From Pseudomonas sp. P7548 (GTDB taxonomy: Bacteria; Pseudomonadota; Gammaproteobacteria; Pseudomonadales; Pseudomonadaceae), in contig NZ_JACARO010000034.1 of assembly GCF_013386585.1 (NCBI RefSeq), positions 62,001-126,000 on the forward strand: DNA of 64,000 bases. The letters run 5' to 3'. Both the position numbers and the translations under genes were made by a program. The notes beneath the pieces are model-generated. The model ran no database searches, had not been told where the DNA came from, and was given only the letters and a program-made list of their open reading frames with translations. This document shows positions 17,158-25,511 of this stretch, piece after piece; position 1 is the stretch's first letter, and every line of letters starts with the position of its first letter.

Positions 17158-17688
17158 ATGAAAACCGCCCTCGTCGAACTCATCAGCAAAATCAGCGCCG
17201 GCGTCATGGGCGAGGACGAAGTGGCGCGCATCGCCGATGAAGCGGCCCAGGCCTACGCCGACCCTGCGGCCTTTCTAGCGGCCAACCCGGATATCAACTA
17301 CGACGACACCTTCCCTATTCCGCTGGGGGAGTGGGTCGTGGTTGGCAGCCTGCCCGATACCGTGCTGTTCCAGGCCGACACCTACGGCGACCTATTCGCC
17401 CAGATCGTCGCCTCGTTCGGCCCTGGCGTGGCGTTCAACCTCAAGCCCAAGCAACTGGCCAAGACCGAAGACCTCACGGCGCTCAACCGTATCCAGATCC
17501 AGATGAGCGCCCTCAGCCCGGAAGACGGTGGCTACGTGCTGCTCAACTTCAGCCAGTTGCTCGATGACGAAATCCAGGCGGTGCTGGTCTACGGCAACGA
17601 CTTGCCGCGCGTGCTGGAGCTGTGTGCCGAAGTGGGCATCAAGGGCGAGCCGTCGTTGGAAGCGTTGCGCATTGCCCTGCACGTCTGA
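17158..17688 (+). CDS. conserved hypothetical protein
   Basis: 176 residues, family not recognised. It is acidic, soluble and has no signal peptide or membrane segment. The first 45 residues look helical (ELISKISAGVMGEDEVARIADEAAQAY) and the rest mixed alpha/beta, with IPLGEWVVVGSLPDTVLF and GPGVAFNLKPKQL. It begins 41 bp after the ankyrin gene in the same direction, so the two may be co-transcribed. Codon use resembles that of the neighbours. Nothing in the sequence shows a catalytic motif. Confidence 0.75.
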   Translation: MKTALVELISKISAGVMGEDEVARIADEAAQAYADPAAFLAANPDINYDDTFPIPLGEWVVVGSLPDTVLFQADTYGDLFAQIVASFGPGVAFNLKPKQLAKTEDLTALNRIQIQMSALSPEDGGYVLLNFSQLLDDEIQAVLVYGNDLPRVLELCAEVGIKGEPSLEALRIALHV

Positions 17689-17756
17689 AATAAAACGGAA
17701 CCCCTGGCAGGGCTGACTATCCTACAAGTGCATGCCCCTCACTAAGGAGCGACACC

Positions 17757-17948
17757 ATGGGTTCCACGTTTAATAGCCTGATCGGGCTGATCATCCTCGC
17801 CCTGGATATCTGGGCGATCATCAACGTGTTCAAAAGCGGCGCGAGCACGGGTGCCAAAGTGCTGTGGATCCTGTTGATCCTGTTGTTGCCGGTATTGGGC
17901 CTGATCATCTGGGCGATTGCCGGGCCGCGTGGCAACGTGCGGATCTGA
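17757..17948 (+). CDS. PLDc_N-type small membrane protein
   Basis: 63 residues with two hydrophobic helices (about 6-24 and 34-55). The second ends in LLPVLGLIIWAIAGPRG, the hallmark of the PLDc_N (phospholipase D N-terminal) domain. Here the domain stands alone, without a phospholipase, as is common in small bacterial envelope proteins. The function is unknown; it is probably in the inner membrane. AAGGAGCGACACC precedes the ATG. Confidence 0.85.
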   Translation: MGSTFNSLIGLIILALDIWAIINVFKSGASTGAKVLWILLILLLPVLGLIIWAIAGPRGNVRI

Positions 17949-18371
17949 TCCCCCCTCGATTCGAAGCGGACACAGTCAATGTGGGAGCGGCGGTGCGACG
18001 ATTCGACTTGCCCGCGAATGCGGTGGATCAGTACCAGAAACTCAGGCTGACACACTGTTTTTGCGGGCGGCTCGTTCCCACGTTGTTTTGTGTGCGTCCA
18101 GAAATTTATGTGTCGAAATATTCGCTGCACAGAATTTTCACAACTCCCCTCGGATAATTCCCACGCTTCCACTCTCTGCCGGAAAGATCTTTTTCATGCC
18201 AGGGAAAACACCACAAAGAAGCGCTAATCCTCAGTAAACCATAGCGTTGCTGGCAGTGATGGGGCACCATTCGCGCCAAAGCGCCGCCTCTGTTTTCCTA
18301 CATGCTTGAGTGTCGGTAGGAAGACGCTGCAATATTTCGCAACTTTAACTTCCAATGGGTCCTTAAACGAC
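17949..18371. other. 423-bp intergenic region upstream of the sulfatase gene
   Basis: It holds a decayed REP pair (17981-18081) and then about 290 bp that probably contain the promoter of the LtaS-like gene. No other gene or clear regulatory site is visible. Confidence 0.5.
17981..18081. repeat. degenerate REP/BIME pair
   Basis: It opens with GTGGGAGCGG and ends GGCTCGTTCCCAC, with CTTGCCCGCGAATGCGG inside. The arms no longer match well, suggesting an old copy. Confidence 0.65.
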
Positions 18372-20462
18372 ATGGCAAACCCGGACGCCCTGAGTCAGCA
18401 GCGAGCTTCTAATCGCTTGCTGCAACCGACCGTCAAATCCCATCTGGCGTACACGCTGCTCTGCGCACTGGTCATGATGGTGATGTTCTCCCTGCTGCGC
18501 CTTGCGCTGCTGGTCTACAACCGCGAGATGATCCTCGACACACCGGCCTCGACATTCCTGGAAGCGTTTGCCAACGGCCTGCGCCTGGATATCCGCCTGG
18601 TGATGTACGTGCTGGTGCCGCTGCTGCTGGCCCTGTTCAGCGTGCGGGCCATGGCGGCACGTGGGTTCTTCCGTTTGTGGCTGACCGTCGCGTCCAGCAT
18701 TTGCCTGTTCCTGGGCCTGATGGAAATGGACTTCTACCGTGAGTTCCACCAGCGCCTCAATGGCCTGGTTTTTCAGTACGTGAAGGAAGACCCGAAAACC
18801 GTGATGAGCATGCTCTGGTACGGTTTCCCGGTGGTGCGCTACCTGCTGGCGTGGGCCGTGGGCACGCTGATCCTGAGCATTGCCTTCAAGGGCGCCGACC
18901 GTGCAACGCGCCCCCGTGGCCCGTTCAGTGGCGGCAGCATCGGCACCCGCCAAGTGGCGCCGTGGTACACACGCATTGCGGTGTTCGTGGTTTGCCTGTT
19001 GATCGCCGTGGTCGCCATCCGTGGCACCCTGCGCCAGGGCCCGCCACTGCGTTGGGGTGACGTCTACACCACCGAATCGAACTTCGCCAACCAACTGGGC
19101 CTCAACGGTACTCTGTCGCTGATCGCCGCCGCCAAGTCGCGTTTCTCCGAAGAGCGTTCCAACATCTGGAAGGCCACCCTGGAGCAGCCGCTGGCCACCC
19201 AGACCGTGCGCGACATGCTGGTACTGCCGGCCGAGAAGCTGGTGGACACCGACACCGCTGCCGTGCGCCGTGACTACACGCCACCGGCCGAGAAAACCCT
19301 GCCGATCAAGAACGTGGTGGTGATCCTGATGGAAAGCTTCGCCGGTCACTCGGTGGGCGCCTTGGGCCGTCCCGGCAACATCACGCCTTACTTCGACAAG
19401 CTGTCCAAGGAAGGCCTGCTGTTCGATCGCTTCTTCTCCAACGGCACCCACACCCACCAGGGTATGTTTGCCACCATGGCCTGCTTCCCGAACCTGCCGG
19501 GCTTCGAATACCTGATGCAAACCCCGGAAGGCAGCCACAAGCTGTCGGGCCTGCCGCAGCTGCTCAGCGCGCGCAAGTTTGACGACGTGTATGTCTATAA
19601 CGGCGACTTTGCCTGGGACAACCAGTCGGGCTTCTTCAGCAACCAGGGCATGACCAACTTCATCGGCCGCAATGACTTCGTCAACCCGGTGTTCTCCGAC
19701 CCGACGTGGGGCGTGTCCGACCAGGACATGTTCAACCGTGGCCTGGAAGAGCTGAAAACGCGCGGTGAAAGCGGCAAGCCGTTCTATGCGCTGCTGCAGA
19801 CCCTGTCCAACCACACCCCGTACGCCTTGCCGACGCCTTTGCCGGTCGACAAGGTCACCGGCCGTGGCAGCCTGGACGAGCACTTGACCGCCATGCGCTA
19901 CTCCGACTGGGCCTTGGGCCAGTTCTTCGAGAAGGCGCGCAAAGAGCCGTACTTCAAGGAGACCCTGTTCGTGGTGGTGGGTGACCACGGGTTTGGCAAC
20001 GAGCAGCAGATCACCGAAATGGACCTGGGCCGTTTCAACGTGCCGATGCTGATGATCGCACCGGGTATCCAGGAAAAATTCGGCCAGCGTGACCACACCG
20101 TGGGCACTCAGATCGACATCGTGCCGACCATCATGGGCCGCCTCGGTGGTGACACCCTGCACCAGTGCTGGGGCCGCGACCTGCTGAACCTGCCGGAAGG
20201 CGACAAGGGCTTCGGCGTGATCAAGCCATCGGGCAGCGACCAGACCGTGGCCTTGCTCACTGCTGATCGCGTGCTGGTATTGCCCAAGGAAATGCCACCC
20301 AAGCTGTGGGAATACGAATTGGGTGAAAACCCCACGGGCAAAGTGATTCCTGAATCGCCGGACGAGGCGGCGCTTAAGCAGAAACTCGAGTCGTTCCTGC
20401 AAACCGCTACCAAGAGCCTGTTGGATAACACCGCGGGTGTGGTTGATGGCAAGCCGGACTAA
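18372..20462 (+). CDS. LtaS-like membrane sulfatase / phosphoglycerol transferase
   Basis: 696 residues. Five membrane helices occupy roughly the first 230 residues, followed by a periplasmic sulfatase-fold domain. Likely metal and nucleophile residues are Glu321 in ILMESFAGHS, Thr361 in GTHTHQGMFATM, and the GDHG of VVVGDHGFGN. Lipoteichoic acid synthases and OpgB-type enzymes with this architecture transfer phosphoglycerol or phosphoethanolamine to envelope glycans. A Gram-negative host has no LTA, so osmoregulated glucans or another glycan are more likely acceptors. I take the ATG at 18372 (MANPDALS); an in-frame ATG at 18306 is possible. A terminator follows directly. Confidence 0.88.
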   Translation: MANPDALSQQRASNRLLQPTVKSHLAYTLLCALVMMVMFSLLRLALLVYNREMILDTPASTFLEAFANGLRLDIRLVMYVLVPLLLALFSVRAMAARGFFRLWLTVASSICLFLGLMEMDFYREFHQRLNGLVFQYVKEDPKTVMSMLWYGFPVVRYLLAWAVGTLILSIAFKGADRATRPRGPFSGGSIGTRQVAPWYTRIAVFVVCLLIAVVAIRGTLRQGPPLRWGDVYTTESNFANQLGLNGTLSLIAAAKSRFSEERSNIWKATLEQPLATQTVRDMLVLPAEKLVDTDTAAVRRDYTPPAEKTLPIKNVVVILMESFAGHSVGALGRPGNITPYFDKLSKEGLLFDRFFSNGTHTHQGMFATMACFPNLPGFEYLMQTPEGSHKLSGLPQLLSARKFDDVYVYNGDFAWDNQSGFFSNQGMTNFIGRNDFVNPVFSDPTWGVSDQDMFNRGLEELKTRGESGKPFYALLQTLSNHTPYALPTPLPVDKVTGRGSLDEHLTAMRYSDWALGQFFEKARKEPYFKETLFVVVGDHGFGNEQQITEMDLGRFNVPMLMIAPGIQEKFGQRDHTVGTQIDIVPTIMGRLGGDTLHQCWGRDLLNLPEGDKGFGVIKPSGSDQTVALLTADRVLVLPKEMPPKLWEYELGENPTGKVIPESPDEAALKQKLESFLQTATKSLLDNTAGVVDGKPD

Positions 20463-20473
20463 CTAATCGGCAA

Positions 20474-20508
20474 TAAAAAAGAGGCCTCTTGGAGGCCTCT
20501 TTTTTTTG
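20474..20508. terminator. intrinsic terminator
   Basis: An AGAGGCCTC/GAGGCCTCT stem has A's on the left and eight T's on the right. It terminates the sulfatase gene and probably, on the other strand, the DUF3309 gene. Confidence 0.92.
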
Positions 20509-20516
20509 CCTGGGTT

Positions 20517-20669
20517 TTATATCCGACCGAGTAACAACAGCACCAGAAGCACCACCAGTACAACACCGAGGATACCCGAGGGGCCGTAACCCCAGTTACG
20601 CGAGTGCGGGAACACTGGCAGGCCACCGACCAGCAGGAGGATCAGGATAATGATCAGAATGAGGCTCAT
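20517..20669 (-). CDS. DUF3309 family small membrane protein
   Basis: Only 50 residues, found by reading the minus strand. It starts MSLILIIILILLLVGGLPVF, has a central PHSRNWGYGPSGILG and ends in a second hydrophobic stretch. This is the DUF3309 pattern (two membrane spans joined by a short loop with WGYGPSG). The function is unknown; it is probably in the inner membrane. AAGGAAGATAAAC precedes the ATG. It is convergent with the sulfatase gene and shares the terminator hairpin. Confidence 0.9.
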   Translation of the reverse strand: MSLILIIILILLLVGGLPVFPHSRNWGYGPSGILGVVLVVLLVLLLLGRI

Positions 20670-20995
20670 GGTTTATCTTCCTTATAGGCCTTCTGCAAAG
20701 ACCGGTTATTTAAAGTAAGGTCCGTTTATTTACGAACGCCTTAACAACTCCGACTCTGGCACTTCACAGAAAATTCACTATTTTTTTAAAGCATTTTGCA
20801 CGCCGTGTTATTTCTTTTAATACGCTCGCAACTTCATCTGTCTAGTTGAAAATTATTGAACTTGCGCTATAGGCCGCCCTCGCACCCGGGCGCCGGTTTG
20901 CCTGAGGCATTCATCAATTGGATGGTACGTGGGTGTAGGAAAAACCTTCGCTACACTGCCGATCACTTCTTCCGTGAACCACAAGGCTACTTCCT
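20670..20995. other. 326-bp AT-rich divergent promoter region
   Basis: This lies between the DUF3309 gene and the SDR gene. The section 20700-20870 is AT-rich with several TTATTT/TTTAAA runs. I assign no specific site and see no other gene. Confidence 0.5.
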
Positions 20996-21811
20996 ATGCA
21001 AAATCGCATGATGATCACTGGCGCCGGGTCCGGCCTGGGTCGCGAAATCGCTCTGCGCTGGGCGCGCGAGGGTTGGCAACTGGCCTTGTCGGACGTCAGC
21101 GAGCCGGGCTTGCAGGAAACCCTGAAGCGGGTGCGCGAGGTCGGCGGTGACGGCTTTGTGCAGCGTTGTGACGTGCGCGACTACAGCCAGCTCACGGCAT
21201 TTGCCCAGGCCTGCGAGGTCAAGCTCGGCGGTATCGATGTCATCGTCAACAACGCCGGCGTGGCCTCGGGCGGCTTCTTCGCCGAATTGTCCCTGGAGGA
21301 CTGGGATTGGCAGATCGCAATCAACCTGATGGGCGTGGTCAAGGGCTGCAAGGCGTTCCTGCCGCTGCTGGAAAAGAGCAAGGGGCGCATCATCAACATC
21401 GCGTCGATGGCGGCCTTGATGCAAGGCCCGGCGATGAGCAACTACAACGTGGCCAAGGCCGGCGTGGTGGCTTTGTCGGAAAGCCTGCTGGTGGAGCTCA
21501 AGCAGCAGGAGGTGGGGGTGCACGTGGTCTGCCCGTCGTTCTTCCAGACCAACCTGCTGGATTCCTTCCGTGGGCCAACCCCGGCAATGAAAGCCCAGGT
21601 GGGCAAGTTGCTGGAAAGCTCGCCGATCTCGGCGGCCGATATCGCCGATTACATTTACCAGCAGGTGGCCCAGGGCGAGTTCATGATCCTGCCTCACGAG
21701 CAGGGCCGCATGGCCTGGGCGCTGAAGCAGAAAAACCCGCAGTTGCTGTACGACGAGATGACAAGCATGGCGGACAAGATGCGCGCCAAGGCCCAGGCAG
21801 CCAAAGGCTGA
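20996..21811 (+). CDS. SDR-family oxidoreductase
   Basis: 271 residues of the classical short-chain dehydrogenase fold. The cofactor loop is TGAGSGLG at 8-15, with NNAG at 85-88. The catalytic triad is Ser137 (NIASMAA), Tyr150 and Lys154 (YNVAK). Asp33 at the end of the second strand (ALSDVSEPG) favours NAD(H) over NADP(H). The substrate is not evident; the gene stands alone. AAGG lies upstream of the ATG, a weak ribosome-binding site. Confidence 0.92.
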   Translation: MQNRMMITGAGSGLGREIALRWAREGWQLALSDVSEPGLQETLKRVREVGGDGFVQRCDVRDYSQLTAFAQACEVKLGGIDVIVNNAGVASGGFFAELSLEDWDWQIAINLMGVVKGCKAFLPLLEKSKGRIINIASMAALMQGPAMSNYNVAKAGVVALSESLLVELKQQEVGVHVVCPSFFQTNLLDSFRGPTPAMKAQVGKLLESSPISAADIADYIYQQVAQGEFMILPHEQGRMAWALKQKNPQLLYDEMTSMADKMRAKAQAAKG

Positions 21812-21939
21812 TTGGGTCGCAGTCTGTCAGGTAAGTTACCTTGTGGTGTAGGTGCGGCCTGATTTGGCCGCAAGGCATTGATGCCCGCCTGCTCTAGCGC
21901 GCATGGTCAAGGTCCTGTCACTGAATAAGGACAACCGCC

Positions 21940-22137
21940 ATGCTGGTCTTAAGCCGCGCCGTAGGCGAAGTCATCTCCATCGGCGATGACATCACCCTGC
22001 ACATCCTCGAGTTGAATGGGCCCCAGGTGAAATTTGGTGTGGAAGCACCGACCGGGGTGCACGTGCACCGGGCCGAGGTGTATCAGAAAATCCTTGAGCG
22101 CCAGGGCACCGCTGCCCACGCGGTGCCCAACCCCTGA
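21940..22137 (+). CDS. CsrA/RsmA-family RNA-binding regulator paralogue
   Basis: 65 residues. The CsrA core is complete: [18 protein letters not shown] at the start, then [20 protein letters not shown] with the key RNA-binding arginine of VHR. It binds GGA motifs in mRNA leaders and represses translation, or is titrated by small RNAs. The sequence departs from the standard RsmA/RsmE (MLVLSR rather than [14 protein letters not shown] rather than VRIGVNAP), so it is an accessory paralogue. ATAAGGACAACC precedes the ATG. It is convergent with the YheU gene, 7 bp away. Confidence 0.9.
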   Translation: MLVLSRAVGEVISIGDDITLHILELNGPQVKFGVEAPTGVHVHRAEVYQKILERQGTAAHAVPNP

Positions 22138-22144
22138 GCCTCCC

Positions 22145-22372
22145 TCAGTCGAACAGATGCTTGGGCACATCGTGCTTGAGCATCAATTGGCATTGCTCGC
22201 TTTCAGGGTCGAACACGATCAGCGCCTGGCCCTTGGTCAGTGCCTGACGCACACGCAGAACACGCGTTTCCAGGGGCGTTTCATCGCCGTTGTCGGTGCC
22301 GTCGCGGGTGACGAAGTCTTCGATGAGGCGGGTCAGGGTGTCGACTTCAAGTGCGTCGTAGGGAATCAGCAT
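22145..22372 (-). CDS. YheU/UPF0270 family protein
   Basis: 75 residues. It starts MLIPYDALEVDTLTRLIEDF and contains TRDGTDNGDETPLETRVLRV followed by QALIVFDPESE, the full UPF0270 (YheU) pattern. It is a small soluble protein of unknown function, widely conserved in gammaproteobacteria. It is convergent with the CsrA-like gene and encoded ahead of nothing in the same direction. Confidence 0.93.
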   Translation of the reverse strand: MLIPYDALEVDTLTRLIEDFVTRDGTDNGDETPLETRVLRVRQALTKGQALIVFDPESEQCQLMLKHDVPKHLFD

Positions 22373-22441
22373 ACAAGCCTCGGGTAGTGAGTCCCGGCGA
22401 TCCTACTGCGCCGGGGCTCTTGTGACCAGCTGTTGCCCGTA

Positions 22442-23626
22442 TCAGGACTTCTGTCCGACCAGGCTGTCCACCGACGGCACCCGCGTGTCGCTCTCCATCT
22501 GTGTCTCATGTTCCAGCTGGTGGCTGAACCGGTCCAGGGAGCCCTGGGCGGGCTGCGCATCGCTGGCGAACACGGGCGGGCTGAGGATGTAGGCCCCCAG
22601 CAAGCGGCTCAGCGCCGCAAGGCTGTCGATGTGCGTGCGCTCGTAACCGTGGGTCGCATCGCAACCGAATGCCAGCAAGGCGGTACGGATGTCGTGGCCA
22701 GCCGTGACCGCCGAGTGCGCATCGCTGAAGTAATAACGGAACAGGTCACGACGCACCGGCAGCTCGTTGTCCGAGGCCAGGCGCAGCAGGTGACGGGACA
22801 GGTGATAGTCATAAGGGCCACCGGAATCCTGCATCGCCACACTCACCGCATGTTCGCTGGAATGTTGCCCGGGGGCGACCGGGGCGATGTCGATGCCGAC
22901 AAACTCACTCACGTCCCATGGCAAGGCGGCTGCCGCGCCGCTGCCGGTTTCCTCGGTGATGGTGAACAGCGGGTGGCAGTCGATCAGCAAGGGTTCGCCG
23001 CTGTCGACGATCGCCTTGAGCGCGGCGAGCAGGGCGGCCACGCCGGCCTTGTCGTCGAGGTGACGGGCGCTGATGTGCCCGCTTTCGGTAAATTCAGGCA
23101 GGGGGTCGAAGGCCACGTAGTCACCGATGCCGATCCCCAGGGAGTCGCAGTCGGCGCGGGTGGCGCAGTAGGCATCCAGGCGCAGCTCCACGTGGTCCCA
23201 GCTCACCGGCATTTCATCCACGGCGGTGTTGAACGCATGCCCGGAGGCCATCAGCGGCAGCACGCTGCCCCGGATCACGCCGTTATCGGTGAACAGGCTG
23301 ACGCGGCTGCCCTCGGCAAAGCGGCTCGACCAGCAGCCCACCGGGGCCAGGCTCAGCCGGCCATTGTCCTTGATGGCGCGGACGGCGGCACCGATGGTGT
23401 CCAAGTGTGCCGACACGGCACGGTCGGGGCTGTTCTTCTGGCCTTTGAGGGTGGCGCGAATGGTGCCGCGCCGGGTCATTTCAAAGGGGATGCCCAGTTC
23501 TTCCAGGCGCTCGGCGACGTAGCGCACGATGGTGTCGGTAAACCCGGTGGGGCTGGGAATGGCGAGCATTTCCAGCAGCACTTTCTGCAGGTAGTTGAGA
23601 TCGGGTTCGGGGATGGTTCGGCTCAT
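22442..23626 (-). CDS. M42-type peptidase of the NAGGN osmolyte system
   Basis: 394 residues, a cocatalytic metallopeptidase of the M42/M20 type. Metal ligands are suggested by SAHLDTIG, by DDKAG in SARHLDDKAGVAA, by ITEETGSGA and by SDAHSAV. It is the last gene of the asnO-ngg-peptidase cluster, an arrangement described for N-acetylglutaminylglutamine amide (NAGGN) biosynthesis in Sinorhizobium and Pseudomonas. Its exact role there is unproven; turnover of the dipeptide is possible. AGGAG precedes the ATG at 23626. A REP pair lies between it and ngg. Confidence 0.9.
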   Translation of the reverse strand: MSRTIPEPDLNYLQKVLLEMLAIPSPTGFTDTIVRYVAERLEELGIPFEMTRRGTIRATLKGQKNSPDRAVSAHLDTIGAAVRAIKDNGRLSLAPVGCWSSRFAEGSRVSLFTDNGVIRGSVLPLMASGHAFNTAVDEMPVSWDHVELRLDAYCATRADCDSLGIGIGDYVAFDPLPEFTESGHISARHLDDKAGVAALLAALKAIVDSGEPLLIDCHPLFTITEETGSGAAAALPWDVSEFVGIDIAPVAPGQHSSEHAVSVAMQDSGGPYDYHLSRHLLRLASDNELPVRRDLFRYYFSDAHSAVTAGHDIRTALLAFGCDATHGYERTHIDSLAALSRLLGAYILSPPVFASDAQPAQGSLDRFSHQLEHETQMESDTRVPSVDSLVGQKS

Positions 23627-23672
23627 AAAGACTCCTATTGGCTTGTCAGGATGTAGTGCCTGTAAAGGCCTC

Positions 23673-23740
23673 ATCGCGGGCAAGCCCGGCTCCCACAGGT
23701 GATCGCATTCCAATGTGGGAGCTGGCTTGCCTGCGATAGG
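23673..23740. repeat. REP pair inside the NAGGN operon
   Basis: Two REP units, ATCGCGGGCAAGCCCGGC..CCCAC and GTGGGAGCTGGCTTGCCTGCGAT, lie back to back with the GTGGG ends facing each other. This is opposite to the other pairs in the window. It separates ngg from the peptidase gene and may tune expression of the latter. Confidence 0.85.
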
Positions 23741-23774
23741 GCCAGTGCAGGCACCCCACCTCTCAAGCAGTCAG

Positions 23775-25508
23775 CTAACTGTGGGGAAACAGCAGGTCCA
23801 CAAACCGCTCGGCCGTTGGCTGCGGCTCATGGTTGGCCAGTCCGGCCCGTTCGTTGGCTTCGATAAACACGTACTCGGGTTGATCGGCGGCCGGCACCAT
23901 GAGGTCCAGGCCCACCATGGGGATATCCAGTGCACGGGCGGCACGCACGGCGGCGTCCACCAGCGTGGGGTGCAGGATCGCGGTGACGTCCTCCAGGCAG
24001 CCCCCGGTGTGCAGATTGGCGGTGCGGCGCACGGCCAGGGTCTGACCACGCGGCAGGATGCTGCTGTAGTCGTAACCGGCGGCGTGGAGGGTGCGCTGGG
24101 TTTCGGCGTCGAGGGGGATCTTGCTCTCGCCATCGGTGGCCGCCTGGCGGCGTCGGCTCTGGGCCTCGATCAGCGCGCCAATGGAGTGATGACCGTCGCC
24201 GGTCACCTCGGCCGGACGGCGGATCGCGGCGGCGACCACCTCAAAACCGATCACCAGGATGCGCAGGTCCAGGCCTTCATGAAAGCTTTCCAGCAGCACG
24301 CGGCTGTCGAACTGGCGCGCCGCTTCAATGGCTTTCTGCACCTCTTCGATGTTCTGCAGGTCCACTGCCACACCCTGGCCCTGCTCGCCATCGAGTGGCT
24401 TGACCACGATGCGCTGGTGCTCGTCGAGAAACTCCAGGTTGTCATCGGCACTGCCCGCCAATTGCTGCGACGGCAGTTTCAAACCGGCGGCCTTGAGCAC
24501 CTTGTGAGTCAAACTCTTGTCCTGACAAAGGGTCATGCTGATGGCGCTGGTCAGGTCGCTCAACGACTCGCGGCAGCGCACGCGGCGCCCGCCGTGGCTC
24601 AAGGTGAACAGGCCGGCATCGGCGTCGTCCACCTGCACATCGATGCCGCGCCGATGGGCTTCCTCGACGATGATCCGCGCATAGGGGTTGAACCCTGCCT
24701 GGGGGCCCGGGCCAAGGAACAACGGCTGGTTGATGCCGTTCTTGCGCTTGATCGCAAAGGTGGTCAGTGCACGAAAACCGAGCTTGGCGTAGAGGCTCTT
24801 GGCCTGGCGGTTATCGTGCAACACCGACAGGTCCAAATAGCTCAGGCCACGGCTCATGAAATGCTCCACCAGGTGACGCACCAGTACCTCACCGACGCCT
24901 GGGCGCGTGCATTGCGGATCGACTGCCAGGCACCACAGGCTGCAACCGTTTTCCGGGTCATGGAAGGCCTTCTGGTGGTTGAGGCCCATCACGCTGCCGA
25001 TCACCGCGCCGCTGTCTTCGTCTTCGGCCAGCCAGTACACCGGGCCACCTTGATGGCGCGGCGTAAGGCGTTCAGCGTCCACCGGCAACATGCCGCGTCC
25101 CTGGTACAGCTGGTTGACCGCTGCCCAATCCGCCTCGGTCTGCACCCGGCGAATGCGAAAGCCGCGAAACACCCGGGTGGCCGGGCGGTAGTCGGTGAAC
25201 CACAGGCGCAGGGTGTCGGAGGGGTCGAGGAACAGTTGCTGCGGGTCGATCCCCAGGATCTGCTGGGGCGCGGCCACGTACAACGCGATATCCCGCTCTC
25301 CGGGCTGCTCGTTGAGCAGCTCCTGGGCCAGGCTCGCAGGGTCGGGGAAGGTATGCCCGATCAGCAACCGGCCCCAACCGCAGTGCACGGCAATCGGTTC
25401 GGCGCTCGAAGGACTCCCGTCTTCGGCCAGCCGGGCTTGCAGGCGCTCGTAGGAGGGCGCCTGGCCCTTGAGCAGGCGTTGGCTGTAAGCCGCTGCATGG
25501 GGTTTCAT
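23775..25508 (-). CDS. ngg: N-acetylglutaminylglutamine synthetase (GNAT plus ATP-grasp)
   Basis: 577 residues with two enzymes fused. Residues about 110-270 are a GNAT acetyltransferase (LAVDPQCTRPGVGEVLVRHL, then LSVLHDNRQAKSLYAKLGF). Residues about 290-575 are a RimK-like ATP-grasp ligase (VVKPLDGEQGQGVAVDL, later DLMVPAA and FIEANERAGLANHEP). Together they acetylate glutamine and join it to a second glutamine, giving the dipeptide that AsnO then amidates. NAGGN is a compatible solute made under osmotic stress. The start lies 3 bp after the asnO stop, so the two are one transcript. Confidence 0.95.
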   Translation of the reverse strand: MKPHAAAYSQRLLKGQAPSYERLQARLAEDGSPSSAEPIAVHCGWGRLLIGHTFPDPASLAQELLNEQPGERDIALYVAAPQQILGIDPQQLFLDPSDTLRLWFTDYRPATRVFRGFRIRRVQTEADWAAVNQLYQGRGMLPVDAERLTPRHQGGPVYWLAEDEDSGAVIGSVMGLNHQKAFHDPENGCSLWCLAVDPQCTRPGVGEVLVRHLVEHFMSRGLSYLDLSVLHDNRQAKSLYAKLGFRALTTFAIKRKNGINQPLFLGPGPQAGFNPYARIIVEEAHRRGIDVQVDDADAGLFTLSHGGRRVRCRESLSDLTSAISMTLCQDKSLTHKVLKAAGLKLPSQQLAGSADDNLEFLDEHQRIVVKPLDGEQGQGVAVDLQNIEEVQKAIEAARQFDSRVLLESFHEGLDLRILVIGFEVVAAAIRRPAEVTGDGHHSIGALIEAQSRRRQAATDGESKIPLDAETQRTLHAAGYDYSSILPRGQTLAVRRTANLHTGGCLEDVTAILHPTLVDAAVRAARALDIPMVGLDLMVPAADQPEYVFIEANERAGLANHEPQPTAERFVDLLFPHS

Positions 25509-25511
25509 CGA

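Noticed and set aside
18363..20402. A 679-codon open frame antisense to the LtaS-like gene
   Set aside because: Composition is that of a shadow frame (His, Gln and Val rich). The plus-strand gene has all sulfatase motifs.
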